This document shows, in pieces, positions 17,827 to 26,889 of a DNA stretch of 64,000 nucleotides. Position numbers and translations under genes: made by a program. The stretch spans positions 3,830,001 to 3,894,000 of the forward strand of contig NZ_CP067140.1 in assembly GCF_028553805.1 (NCBI RefSeq). Direction: 5' to 3'. Under the pieces are notes generated by a model. That model was not told the DNA's origin and searched no databases. It worked only from the letters and a program-made list of their open reading frames with translations. Numbering within the stretch: the stretch's first letter is position 1; each line of letters opens with the position of its first letter. Origin of the DNA: Paracoccus saliphilus. Its GTDB lineage: Bacteria; Pseudomonadota; Alphaproteobacteria; Rhodobacterales; Rhodobacteraceae.

Positions 17827-18667
17827 GGCTCCAGACTCATTGCGTTTCAGAGCCAAAATAGGATCGTCGCGGCAAGTGCGATGGCGGAGAGGAAGGTCTC
17901 CGGGCAGCGGTCATATCGGGTTGCGACTCGCCGCCAATCCTTCAGCCGACCAAACATGATCTCAATCCGATTGCGGCGTTTGTATCGCCGCTTGTCGTAT
18001 TTCACCGGCTTCTTGCGGGACTTTCGACCCGGGATGCAAACCTTTATCCCCTTGTCTTTCAATGCTTCTCGCAGCCAGCCGGCATCGTATCCCCGGTCCC
18101 CCAGGAGCCAATCCGCCTTCGGCAAGCCGTCCAACAGGGCCGCCGCGCCGGTATAATCGCTCACCTGTCCCGCCGACATGAAGAACCGGATCGGGCGGCC
18201 CTTCGCATCTGTGACCGCATGCAGCTTGGTGTTCATGCCGCCTTTTGTGCGCCCGATCTGGCGGTTTCGCCCCCCTTTTTAACCTGCAGGCTCGAGGCCG
18301 TGCGGTGCGCTTTCAGATATGTCGCGTCGATCATGATCGTCTTGTGGTCCGTGCTTTCGGCGGCCAAGCCCATCATGATCCTCGCAAAGACCCCGCGGTC
18401 GCTCCAACGTTTCCAGCGATTGTAGAGTGTCTTCGCCGGGCCATATTCCTTCGGTGCATCGCACCACCGCAAGCCGTTGCGATTAATGAATATTATCCCG
18501 CTCAGAACACGTCGGTCATCCACCCGGGGGCGACCATGCGACTTCGGGAAGTAAGGTTCGAGGCGCGCCATCTGCGCGTCAGTCAGCCAGAAGAGATTGC
18601 TCATGTCACCGCTCTTTTTTCTGGCGATGAATCACAAACCCAAAAGTCAATCAATGGGTCCTGAGCC
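17827..18667 (-). mobile_element. IS5-family (IS427-type) insertion sequence, apparently intact
   Basis: An 841-bp element with imperfect terminal inverted repeats, GGCTCCAGACTCATTG on the left and, read inward from the right, GGCTCAGGACCCATTG (12 of 16 match or more). It is flanked by a TA duplication within a CTAA target, as expected for the IS427 group. It carries two overlapping transposase frames on the minus strand. It sits inside the unknown gene starting at 17797, and the target can be reconstructed precisely. Confidence 0.85.
17847..18604 (-). CDS. IS427-type DDE transposase, two frames joined by -1 frameshift
   Basis: OrfA (18604 to 18233; 123 residues, MSNLFWLTDAQMARLEPYF...) and OrfB (frame open to 17847, ending AATILFWL) overlap. 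The slip site is A5G6 on the transcript (plus-strand 18270-18280); a -1 shift there joins QVKKGG to RNRQIGRTKGG. DDE residues are visible as IDATYLKAHRT, LLGDRGYD and RNRIEIMFGRLKDWR. Both frames are intact, so the element may still be mobile. Confidence 0.88.
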
Positions 18668-19048
18668 TAAATGGAATGCTGGATATTCTTGTTAAAAGAA
18701 CGACTTTGGGAGAGCATGATTTATTTGACAAATATGAAAAACAGTACGGAATCATCAAGCCTGAGGACAATCGCCCTTTTGACCCAAAAGTTTGGCGCGA
18801 AAACAATTATCAACCATTTGGGTACAACAATGAATACCTTGGACCATCAACCCAAGAGGATTTGAAAAAACTTAGAAGCCACTTATCAAATACTGCGGCA
18901 AGACTCAAACAGCCAGCCAGTCTCGACCCTTTCGCCGGCGAAAAAAACTTGAGTATGGGAATTTGTTGGCCGTCAGCACCCATGGCACAGATTTGAGGTT
19001 GTGATTTAAGGAGGATTTGGGTCTCGTCGGAGTGACGAAGGAACGCAG

Positions 19049-19471
19049 ATGAGACCCAAATCCTCAAAATCGAAATCACCCTCCAAAGCCCCCGCCGAAC
19101 AGGTGGTGAAAGATATCCGCCGCAAGACGCGGCGCCACTTCTCGGCGGAGGACAAGATCCGGATCGTGCTGGAAGGCTTACGTGGCGATGACAGCATTGC
19201 GGAGCTATGCCGCCGCGAAGGGATCGCCCAAAGCCTGTATTACACATGGTCCAAGGAGTTCATGGAGTGAGGCGTGAGCCGCCACCGGTTCGAGGCCACG
19301 CCGAACGGCAAGCGTCGGCTGGCTGGTGACACGGTCCGGGCAGCAACCACCGACGAGGTGAAGGGCTTGCGCCGTGAGGCACATGACCTGAAGGAATGCG
19401 TCGCCGATCTGACGCTGGAAAACCGGCTGCTTAAAAAAAGCATGATCGCGGATGGGGAGGTCGACGAATGA
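19049..19471 (+). pseudogene. IS3-family OrfA with in-frame stop
   Basis: The N-terminal part (RRKTRRHFSAEDKIRIVLEG, a helix-turn-helix typical of IS3 OrfA) stops at a TGA at 19268-19270. The same frame then continues through GKRRLAGDT to KECVADLTLENRLLKKSM, the usual OrfA leucine-zipper tail. Relatives as I recall them run from FME almost directly into GKRRLAGDT; here about 12 extra codons including the stop lie between. The A7G slippery run at 19433-19440, used for OrfAB fusion, is intact, but the stop would prevent a full OrfAB from the first start. Confidence 0.75.
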
Positions 19472-20448
19472 GGTATCCCGCAGCTGAGAAGCTCGAGATT
19501 ATCCGGATCGTCGAGCAATCCCACCTGCCGACAAAGCGCACGCTGGAGCAGTTGGGCATCGCACGCCGAACCTTTTACCGCTGGTATGATCTATATCTGG
19601 CAGGCGGCCCTGAAGCGCTGGAGGACCGTCCATCCGCGCCAGGCCGGGTCTGGAACCGAATCCCCACTGCGATCCATGACCAGATCATCGAGATGGCGCT
19701 GGAGCAGTCCGAGCTGTCCCCCCGAGAGTTGGCAGTGCGGTTCACCGACGAAAAGCGCTACTTTGTATCGGAAGCCACGGTCTATCGCCTGCTCAAGGCA
19801 CATGACCTCATCACCAGCCCAGCCTTCGTGGTGATCAAGGCGGCTGATGAGTTCAAACGCAAGACCAGCCGCCCCAACGAGATGTGGCAAACCGATTTCA
19901 CCTATTTCAAGATCATCGGTTGGGGCTGGGTGTATCTGTCGACCGTGCTCGACGATTACTCGCGCTACATCATCGCCTGGAAACTCTGCACCACCATGCG
20001 TGCCGAGGATGTGACCGATACGCTGGAACTGGCGCTCTGTGCTTCAGGCTGTGATCAGGCCCATGTGCGCCACAAGCCTCGGCTACTCAGCGATAATGGT
20101 CCGAGCTATATCGCCGGCGAACTGGCTGAATGGATCGAGGCGCAAGGCATGAGCCATGTGCGTGGCGCTCCATTGCATCCCCAGACCCAAGGCAAGATCG
20201 AGCGCTGGCACCAGACACTCAAAAATCGCATCTTGCTGGAAAACTACTTCCTGCCGGGCGATCTCGAAGCCCAAATCGAGGCCTTCGTCGAACACTACAA
20301 TCACCGGCGATACCATGAGAGCCTGAACAACGTAACACCCGCCGACGCCTACTTTGACAAGGCCGACACCATCATCAAACAACGCGAAAGGATCAAGCGA
20401 AAGACCATCCAACACCGGCGCTTGCAACACCGCAAGCTCGCCGCGTAA
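19468..20448 (+). CDS. IS3-family OrfB transposase (DDE integrase domain)
   Basis: A 326-residue protein with an N-terminal helix-turn-helix region (LPTKRTLEQLGIARRTFYRW) and an rve-type catalytic core. DDE residues are Asp143 (MWQTDFTY), Asp209 (LLSDNGPSY) and Glu245 (TQGKIERWHQ), the DD35E spacing expected for IS3. The start overlaps the end of orfA by 4 nt. The frame is intact from end to end. Confidence 0.92.
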   Translation: MRYPAAEKLEIIRIVEQSHLPTKRTLEQLGIARRTFYRWYDLYLAGGPEALEDRPSAPGRVWNRIPTAIHDQIIEMALEQSELSPRELAVRFTDEKRYFVSEATVYRLLKAHDLITSPAFVVIKAADEFKRKTSRPNEMWQTDFTYFKIIGWGWVYLSTVLDDYSRYIIAWKLCTTMRAEDVTDTLELALCASGCDQAHVRHKPRLLSDNGPSYIAGELAEWIEAQGMSHVRGAPLHPQTQGKIERWHQTLKNRILLENYFLPGDLEAQIEAFVEHYNHRRYHESLNNVTPADAYFDKADTIIKQRERIKRKTIQHRRLQHRKLAA

Positions 20449-20525
20449 CATTAACCCAATGACGAGGCCTATACTCCGCTAATTTACGCAACCATCTGCG
20501 CATAATGTTCTGACGACGGACAGGA

Positions 20526-21179
20526 CTAGCCTCGACTGGCATGCAATCCCACCAGGCGAGACAACAGGATCACAGTGTAGAGCGTGCCGCCAATTGCCTC
20601 GAAGGTGACAAAGGACTGGGCGTAAAATCCGACCGGGGTGATGTCACCATAGCCCAGGGTCGTCAGGCTCACGTAGCTGAAATAGATCATCTGTTGCCAG
20701 TCTATCGCCGTGCCGGAGCTGGCTATGAAGGATCCCGGTGAGCACCATTCGATCAACGCCAGCGCCGCGGCAAAACCCGATCCAATCACGAGATAGAGCG
20801 AAGTCGCCGATAAAAGCACATCGGTCATCACTGTGCGGGCCCCGAAAGTATAGCGTGCCAGCACAACGATCATGCCGAGGTGATAGGCAATGGAGGTCAG
20901 GTAGACGGTCAGGGCTGCGCCGGAGGACGGGGCGTAGGAGTTCAGCACTCCGGCGACGAAAACCGCCAGCCCGGCACATCCGACGAAGAGGCGCAGCTGC
21001 TTCAGCTCCGTCAGCGCCCATGTCGCTGCAACGAAGATTGCCGCGTAGAAGCCATAGAACAGGGTGGGCCATGGCCCACCCGCCGCCGAGAGCGGATAGG
21101 TCAGGTTGTGGATCAGGAGCGCGGCAAGAAAAACTGCATTGGCAGTGACCTTGTTTTGGGCCGTGGGCAGAGACAGCAT
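20526..21179 (-). CDS. Potassium-channel family protein (two-pore-helix ion channel)
   Basis: A 217-residue membrane protein with about six hydrophobic segments. The last part has the selectivity filter TLGYGDITP between two helices (IDWQQMIYFSYVSLTTLGYGD), the Ion_trans_2 pattern of K+ channels. No RCK or cyclic-nucleotide domain follows, so gating is unknown. The stop lies 4 bp from the IS3 right end, and the start is 1 bp after the ltrA stop, so it is the second gene of an ltrA-channel operon. Confidence 0.88.
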   Translation of the reverse strand: MLSLPTAQNKVTANAVFLAALLIHNLTYPLSAAGGPWPTLFYGFYAAIFVAATWALTELKQLRLFVGCAGLAVFVAGVLNSYAPSSGAALTVYLTSIAYHLGMIVVLARYTFGARTVMTDVLLSATSLYLVIGSGFAAALALIEWCSPGSFIASSGTAIDWQQMIYFSYVSLTTLGYGDITPVGFYAQSFVTFEAIGGTLYTVILLSRLVGLHASRG

Positions 21180-21180
21180 C

Positions 21181-22353
21181 TCAGCCCGCCTTCCGGTGAC
21201 CGAGCGCGGCCATGGCCATCATGATCAAAAGGACTCCCGCGCCCAGCCACAGCCCGTTCAGATGGAAGCTCAAGGCCATCCAAGCCCACGCCGCCAACGC
21301 TGCCAACGCCAGAAGGTAGAGCATCCGTAGCCGTTCCGCCGTGACCCGGTGGAAAATCGTGCAGCCCAGCAGGAACAGTGAAGGTCCGGCAAAGGCGATG
21401 AGCGCGGTCTCGGCATGGATCGAATCGAGCGGATGCGCCACGATCATCTCGATGGCGACGGCAGTGACGATGGCGCCGCAGACAGCGACACCGTGGGCAT
21501 AGGCCAACCCTGCGCGGGCAAGGCTGGTGTGGTCGGTCTCGTGCTCGAACCGATGCTCGCCGGGTTCGGACAGATCCACGAAATAAACCCACCACAAGGT
21601 CACGATCAGCAGAAAACCGATCAGTGCGGCCAGGCCGGTGTCGAAATGAACTTCATGGCTGACTAGGTAACCGCCCAGAAGCAGGATGGATTCGCCAAGT
21701 GCGATGATGAAGATCAACTGGTTGCGCTCGAACAGGTGCAGTCCCCTCAGCGTCCAGCTTGACATCGGGGTCGCACCCTTGCCTGGCAGCCAGAACCCGG
21801 CATAAGGCGCGGCGTAGTCGATCAGAACGGCGACAATCCAAAGCTCCAGCCGAACGGGTTCGATAAGCGCGCCAGCAATCCAGAAGACACCGGAAATCAC
21901 GCTCCATGTGCCAAGCTGCGTATAGTTGCGCCCCATGACCTGACCGCGAAAGACCAAAGCCATGTAGCCTGCGCGGATCAGTGCCATCGCGACATAGGCG
22001 ACCGCAAAAAGCCCCGCGCGATCGCCGAAGGCCTGCGGTGCCGCCACCGCCATTAACAGCGCGCACCCCATCAGCACGATCATCAACCCGCGTCCGCTAG
22101 GATGGTCCGGATTCACCCAGTTCGCGGCCCAGGCAGTGTAGTTCCACGCCCACCAGACTGCGGCGAAGAGCGTCACATATTCCAGCGCGCCGAGCCAGGT
22201 GGCGTGTTCCAGAAGGTAGTGAGACAGCTGGATGATCGTGAAAACGTAAACGAGGTCGAAGAACAGCTCCATCGTTGTGACGCGGGGTGTTTCTTCGGGG
22301 GCGAGGTCACGAAGAGCTCCGAGCGGTACGAGGCGGTACAATATACTGGACAT
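21181..22353 (-). CDS. ltrA: Low temperature requirement protein A (LtrA) family
   Basis: A 390-residue polytopic membrane protein with about twelve hydrophobic helices. The N-terminal TTMELFFDLVYVFTIIQLSHYL and the later FERNQLIFIIALGESILLLG are the hallmarks of the LtrA family, named for Listeria growth in the cold. The biochemical activity of the family is unsettled. It is the leading gene of a pair with the ion channel, its stop and the channel start being separated by a single base. Confidence 0.9.
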   Translation of the reverse strand: MSSILYRLVPLGALRDLAPEETPRVTTMELFFDLVYVFTIIQLSHYLLEHATWLGALEYVTLFAAVWWAWNYTAWAANWVNPDHPSGRGLMIVLMGCALLMAVAAPQAFGDRAGLFAVAYVAMALIRAGYMALVFRGQVMGRNYTQLGTWSVISGVFWIAGALIEPVRLELWIVAVLIDYAAPYAGFWLPGKGATPMSSWTLRGLHLFERNQLIFIIALGESILLLGGYLVSHEVHFDTGLAALIGFLLIVTLWWVYFVDLSEPGEHRFEHETDHTSLARAGLAYAHGVAVCGAIVTAVAIEMIVAHPLDSIHAETALIAFAGPSLFLLGCTIFHRVTAERLRMLYLLALAALAAWAWMALSFHLNGLWLGAGVLLIMMAMAALGHRKAG

Positions 22354-22560
22354 GAATGCTCCCTGAGATGTTTGCGAAATTATCCCTGAAATCCACCGGC
22401 ATTCAAATATCCGATTTCTTCGGGCGCCAGGGGACGGCCGAAAATCGGCTGCCGATGAGGAAACCGGCCGAAACGAGCGATAATGTCACGATAACGTCTG
22501 GCCCTGTGCAACCCGGATGGAAGATGGCGACGGCGGCCACTCCGTCGCCATGCACACCGA

Positions 22561-23334
22561 TTACTTGGTCGTGTAGCCGCCATTCACGAGAATCGTTTGA
22601 CCGGTTATCCACCATCCGGCAGAGACCATGAAGATGATCCACGGCGCAATATCTTCGATGTCGGTCAGGCCGGTCTTCGAAAAGGGAGAGAGAGCCGCAG
22701 CCGTCTTGTGATAGGCAACCGCATCTTCGCCTTCCGCCGGGTAGAAGAACGGGGTGTCCATCGGCCCCGGCCCGATCGCGGTAACAGATATGCCGCGATC
22801 GCCCAGTTCCTTCGAAGCGGCACGAGTGAAATGCTCCACCGGCGCTTTCAGCCCCTCGTAGGCGGCATAGAAGGGCGTATAGGCACCCAGAAGCGAGGTG
22901 ACGATCGTACAGATTTTGCCGTTGTCATTGATGTGCTTGCCCGCCTCTTTCAGGAAGAAGAAGGCGGATTTGACGTTGACTGCGCAGGACTGGTCGAAGA
23001 CCTCTTCGGTTATCTCGGCCATCGGCTTTTTCACCACCATGCCGACGGTGTTGATAGCGATGTCGGGGCGCCCGACTGCGGCAACCGTATCCGCAAAAAG
23101 CTTCTCCATTGCCGCGGCGCTAGTCAGATCGGCCTGGAAGGCGACGGCTTTGGCACCCGCGGATTTGACCGCTGCCACGGTTTCTTCCGCTGCGGATTTG
23201 GTGGCATCGCTGTTGTAGTGAATGGCGACGGCCCTGGCACCGGAGTTTGCGAATTCCCGTGCGAGCAGCCCGCCCAGGTTCTTCGCCCCGCCAGCGATCA
23301 GAACCACTTTTCCTTCGATCCCGTTTCTCGACAT
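22561..23334 (-). CDS. Short-chain dehydrogenase/reductase (SDR)
   Basis: A 257-residue classical SDR. It has the cofactor motif LIAGGAKNLGGLLAREF, NTVG in place of the usual NAG, a catalytic Ser in IVTSLLGAY, YEGLK for YxxxK, and a C-terminal GQTILVNGGYTTK. An upstream in-frame start exists, but MSRNGIEGK at 23334 is preceded by AAGGA at good spacing and matches family starts. It is divergent from the LysR gene over a 125-bp gap, so it is probably the regulator's target. The substrate is unknown. Confidence 0.9.
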   Translation of the reverse strand: MSRNGIEGKVVLIAGGAKNLGGLLAREFANSGARAVAIHYNSDATKSAAEETVAAVKSAGAKAVAFQADLTSAAAMEKLFADTVAAVGRPDIAINTVGMVVKKPMAEITEEVFDQSCAVNVKSAFFFLKEAGKHINDNGKICTIVTSLLGAYTPFYAAYEGLKAPVEHFTRAASKELGDRGISVTAIGPGPMDTPFFYPAEGEDAVAYHKTAAALSPFSKTGLTDIEDIAPWIIFMVSAGWWITGQTILVNGGYTTK

Positions 23335-23459
23335 GTCATTTCCTTTCCGCTCTGAGAACGCCGCTCGGTTCGGCGTCTTGCACATGAGATGACCTGTCTC
23401 GTTGCGTAGATAAACATGCAGTTCTTGACATCATTCGCCAGAAATAGCGAACAATCGGC

Positions 23460-24374
23460 ATGGACCGGATTCATCAGATGCAAGTCTTCGTTCAAGTCGT
23501 GGAAAGCGGGAACTTCACCCGTGCGGCCGAAGCGCTCGGCCTGCCGCGCTCTACCGTCTCCAGCACGGTGCAAGCGCTGGAGGACAGGCTTGGCGTGCAG
23601 CTCTTGCAGCGCACGACCCGCGTGGTGCGCCCGACGCAGGAGGGGCTTCAATTCGCAGGCACCGCCCGTGATCTGGTTGACGCTGTCGCACAGGCCGAAG
23701 CGCAGTTTCGGCACCGCCCCGAAGAAATCTCTGGTCGGCTGCGCATAGATATGCCGAGTCGGATTGCCCGGCGTATGGTGATCCCGCATCTGCACGACTT
23801 CCGCACCCGTTACCCGGCGGTGACGCTGGACATCAGTGCCACGGACCGAATGATCGATCTCGTATCCGAGGGAGTGGACGCAGTGGTCCGATTGGCCGAG
23901 CTGGAAGACAGCGAATTGATCTGCCGCAAGATCGGAGATGTACCGATTCTGACCTGCGGCAGTACCGATTACATTGCTCACCACGGAGTACCGAAATTGC
24001 CCGGGGATCTGAAGGATCACCATCTCGTCAACTACGCGCAGCGTATGCCTGCGCTCTCGATCGAATGGGATGGGTTGGAAAACGGGCGTGGGATCACTGT
24101 TGCCATGCGCAGCCACCTCTGCGTCGACAATGCCGAAAGCTATGTCGCCGGGGCGCTACATGGACATGGCTTGATCCAGGTTCCAGCGCATGACGTCGCC
24201 GAGGACATAGCCGCCGGAAGTCTGGTAGAGGTTCTGGCCGATTTCCGCCCCACACCGATTCCGATTTCCATCCTCTATGCACGCAGGCGACATCTCGCGC
24301 CGCGCTTGAGGGCATTCATGGACTGGCTGGCGGAATTATTGCGCGATGAAGGCTTCGTGGAGGCCCGGAGATGA
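23460..24374 (+). CDS. LysR family transcriptional regulator
   Basis: A 304-residue LysR protein. The N-terminal winged helix-turn-helix includes FVQVVESGNFTRAAEALGLPRSTVSSTVQALE (split here across positions 10-41), followed by a periplasmic-binding-type effector domain. It belongs to the CrgA/DsdC-like half with RLRIDMPSRIARRMVIP. It is divergently arranged with the SDR gene, the standard layout for LysR autoregulation and activation from a shared intergenic region (23335-23459). The effector is unknown. Confidence 0.92.
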   Translation: MDRIHQMQVFVQVVESGNFTRAAEALGLPRSTVSSTVQALEDRLGVQLLQRTTRVVRPTQEGLQFAGTARDLVDAVAQAEAQFRHRPEEISGRLRIDMPSRIARRMVIPHLHDFRTRYPAVTLDISATDRMIDLVSEGVDAVVRLAELEDSELICRKIGDVPILTCGSTDYIAHHGVPKLPGDLKDHHLVNYAQRMPALSIEWDGLENGRGITVAMRSHLCVDNAESYVAGALHGHGLIQVPAHDVAEDIAAGSLVEVLADFRPTPIPISILYARRRHLAPRLRAFMDWLAELLRDEGFVEARR

Positions 24375-24748
24375 AAGTTGTTGTAGCGTTTGGGGAACCG
24401 TCGCGCCTTGTTTCCGGCGCAACATATCTGCGGAAGCCGCCCATGCAATCCTTCGCTGCATTCGAAATCTGTAGTTTATCGCCATTGCGCGCTTGCAGCG
24501 AATTCATCCTATGTCCTGTACATCGTCGTCTCGGCCGACAAAATGCTGTACCATGCACGAATGGCCACCCTGTGGTATCTTCAAAGAGTGGTCAAGGCAG
24601 GTGAAGGCCGAGCCCGTCATTTTGCCAAGCAAGAATGTCCCACACGATGCGCCGCTCCGCCGCATGGTTGCTCCAAGCCTAAATTGAAATCGCTGTGTGG
24701 GTTGATGAATGTTAGCTTGTTGCCAGAAGTTCTCTAACGTGAGGTTTC
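24375..24748 (+). other. Intergenic stretch without a supported gene
   Basis: In 374 bp between LysR and GNAT genes there are only short overlapping open frames with no family resemblance or good ribosome site. One frame of 77 codons starts at the LysR stop but looks like chance. The lower GC and lack of coding bias suggest accessory DNA. Confidence 0.5.
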
Positions 24749-25243
24749 ATGCACTCCGTCGAAATACGATCAGCGCAAATTGGCGAAATCGACCTACTTG
24801 CACAGCTTTGGCATGATGGCTGGCAGGACGCCCATGCCAGCATCCTGCCCTCAGAGTTGGCCCGGCATCGTACGCTCGAAAGTTTCCGGCAAAGGCTTGA
24901 GGAGGATCTGACGACTGTTCGCGTGGCGGGTGCACCGGGCCGGCCGACGGGATTCAGCATGGTCAGGCAGGACGAACTCTATCAACTCTATGTCTCGAAG
25001 AACGCCAGGGGAACAGGCGTGGCAAAGACGCTTCTAGCAGATGCCGAAAACCACTTGGCCGTAGCTGGGGTGGCCAGAGCGTGGCTCGCCTGCGCAATCG
25101 GCAACGAGCGAGCCGCGCGATTCTACGAAAAGCAAGGCTGGTGCCGCGTCGGCCCGATGATCAGTGCGCTGAAAACACCTGATGGCATTTTCGAGCTTGA
25201 AGTATGGCGCTATGAGAAAACCGTCTCGGACCTTGGAGCGTAG
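24749..25243 (+). CDS. GNAT family N-acetyltransferase
   Basis: A 164-residue single GNAT domain. The acetyl-CoA-binding motif A is visible as QLYVSKNARGTGVAKTLLADAE (R/Q-x-x-G-x-G/A type), and motif B as NERAARFYEKQGW. GTGAGG lies just before the start. The acceptor (small molecule, antibiotic or protein N-terminus) cannot be deduced. It stands alone between two non-coding stretches. Confidence 0.88.
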   Translation: MHSVEIRSAQIGEIDLLAQLWHDGWQDAHASILPSELARHRTLESFRQRLEEDLTTVRVAGAPGRPTGFSMVRQDELYQLYVSKNARGTGVAKTLLADAENHLAVAGVARAWLACAIGNERAARFYEKQGWCRVGPMISALKTPDGIFELEVWRYEKTVSDLGA

Positions 25244-25782
25244 CGCTCGCGGAATTGCCACGAAAGCTGGCTGCCAGAATCGAGAACGATCTGGCCCGAA
25301 AGTGAGAACCTGATCCACGTGCCGACTGAACGCGGATCAAACCTCGCCGGTGGATCGTTGCAGACCGACATTGGCACATCAATGCCGTCGGCGGGCGGTT
25401 ACATCATCAACGCCATTGGACTCTGAATACGAGACTCGGAGTGGGCCCAATGCCGCACAAGTTGACGACACCACTCGAGCTGTTTCCGGTCACGCAGTCT
25501 ACACCAGCGGCACAAACCCCGCCCCGGCAGAGTCTGCCAGGCGACCCGTGTCAAACACTGGCAGGTCTGATGGCACTTCATGGCGGAGCACGCGGGTGCG
25601 GCGGACAGAAAAAGTGATCCTGAATCATGATTAGTACAGATGCCGCCAGGAGGGGCTATCCAACCCACATAAATGCCGAGAGATGGCGTCAGTGCCGCGG
25701 AACTCAGATCACCATGTGCGTCCGGATTGCCATTGGATGCCTCTCGGGACACACTCAGGCTTGGCACTGAAAAGGTAAATGG
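25244..25782 (+). other. 539-bp stretch with no supported gene
   Basis: No frame shows family resemblance. The segment 25280-25320 contains GAGAACGATCTGGCC and GAGAACCTGATCC close together, a short repeat that could belong to an IS end, but no transposase remnant is recognisable. The last ~40 bp lead into the ribosome site (AAAAGG) of the GntR-like pseudogene. Confidence 0.45.
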
Positions 25783-26575
25783 ATGAAGCGATCGCGTGGT
25801 GAGGCCGCTATGGCCGCTTGGTTAACCGGATGCCTGGAGAACGGCAGCACTGGTGATCGGCTGCCAACGATGCGCGATTTGATGAAGCGGTTTGGGATCG
25901 CGCAGCGGGTCGTGGAACGCGTGCTGAAACCGCATGTTGCCGCTGGCCGACTGATGTCACGCCGTGGTGCGGGCTTAACCATAGCCGAGCCTGCCGGGCG
26001 ACAAGGCAAACATGACGCGGATCTGCTTATCCTTTATCGACTTTCGGATAGCCGCCTCGCCAACACGCTTCTTCATGAACTCGAGCAGCGTTTGAAGGCA
26101 CGGGGCGTCGATCCTGAAGCTCGGCTATTCCTCGGAAGAACAAGCACAGGCTGTTATGAGCCGCATGGGTCGGTTCAGATGTTGCCTCATACAGCTACAT
26201 TTCGAACCGCTTCCGATCAGCTTTCTGGCAGCGCTGAGCACTCATGCCGATTCTATAGTGCTTGACGGAATTTCTGCCACGGGTATCGGAGTAGATGCAA
26301 TCGGAACGAACTGGCGCGAACCGCTCGCCCAGGCATTCCGACGATTGCGCAACGCGGGACATGAGAAGATCGCGTATTTCACTTCGGGCCATCCCGCACG
26401 GCAGATCGCCATGGCCCGGCGGGAATACAAGCGGCTCTGTGCCTCGGAGGGTTTGCCCAATCTATTCGAAGAGGTTGTCTGGTCCCGTATGTGTGGCGAG
26501 GGGCCGTCACCACAAATCCACTACCTCCCTGTGCATTTCGTCGAGCAAGGAAGTGTCGTCGATCTGAATAACTGA
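25783..26575 (+). pseudogene. GntR-type regulator with LacI-like sensor, frameshifted and 3'-truncated
   Basis: The first frame gives a winged-helix N-terminus (GDRLPTMRDLMKRFGIAQRV, VERVLKPHVAAGRLMSRRG) and then a sensor start (DADLLILYRLSDSR). Near 26110-26130 a one-base shift moves the reading into the frame SSEEQAQAVMSRMG, which continues as a LacI-type domain (IDAIG-like GVDAIGTNWREPLAQAF, HEKIAYFTSG) and ends at 26575. Combined length is about 260 residues against roughly 340 expected, so the 3' end is also gone. It probably once controlled the sulfatase fragment that follows. Confidence 0.72.
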
Positions 26576-26607
26576 GTATAACTTATATTTTTTGATTAGA
26601 TATTGTC

Positions 26608-26889
26608 ATGATCGGAGAGCGTAGCCTGAGGAACTATGTGCATCGCCCGCCGGAGGAACTCTACGACCTCACCGACGATCCCGCAGAGGTCCACAATCTG
26701 GCCGATGATCCGGATTACGCAGCATTGCTCGCTGGATTTCGTGAAGAGCTTGAGACCTGGCAACAGGACACGCTCGATCCGTGGTTCTATAGGGACGGGA
26801 TTTCCGTGCGGGCCGTGGAACATCACATGGATAAGGGGCTGCGCCTTCCCAATCGATTTGATCTAGACACGCAAGATCCGAGTAGCTGA
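26608..26889 (+). pseudogene. C-terminal fragment of a sulfatase
   Basis: About 93 residues matching only the C-terminal end of type I sulfatases: HRPPEELYDLTDDPAEVHNLADDP is the family's characteristic tail before the last helix. The catalytic CxPSR region and all metal ligands are missing. It begins abruptly after an AT-rich junction (26576-26607), where the regulator pseudogene also ends, pointing to one deletion joining the two remnants. Confidence 0.75.

Larger units (their letters stand above)
17797..18963 (+). pseudogene. Unknown gene split by IS427-type element and truncated by IS3-family element
   Basis: The gene starts ATGAGCAATAC, overlapping the previous stop. After ten codons (MSNTVDKQAL) it is interrupted at 17827. 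Removing the insertion and one copy of the duplicated TA rejoins the frame exactly at 18670, giving NGMLDILVKRTTLGEHD, DKYEKQYGIIKPEDNRPF and onward for about 108 residues in all. The 3' end is then lost at 18964, where the IS3-family element begins. The recovered protein is hydrophilic, AT-rich in codon use and matches no family I know. It may be the partner of the small membrane protein before it. Confidence 0.7.
18964..20522 (+). mobile_element. IS3-family insertion sequence
   Basis: A 1559-bp element. Ends read TGTTGGCCGTCAG on the left and TGTCCGTCGTCAG inward from the right, with about 19 of 29 terminal bases matching and the family's outer TG...CA. It holds orfA and orfB on the plus strand. 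No clean target-site duplication is visible (left flank ...AATT, right flank GGACT). The insertion may therefore have been followed by a deletion that also removed the 3' end of the unknown gene on its left. Confidence 0.8.

Noticed and set aside
24371..24604. 77-codon frame overlapping the LysR stop
   Set aside because: No ribosome site of its own, no recognised family and no coding bias; an ATGA overlap alone is weak support.
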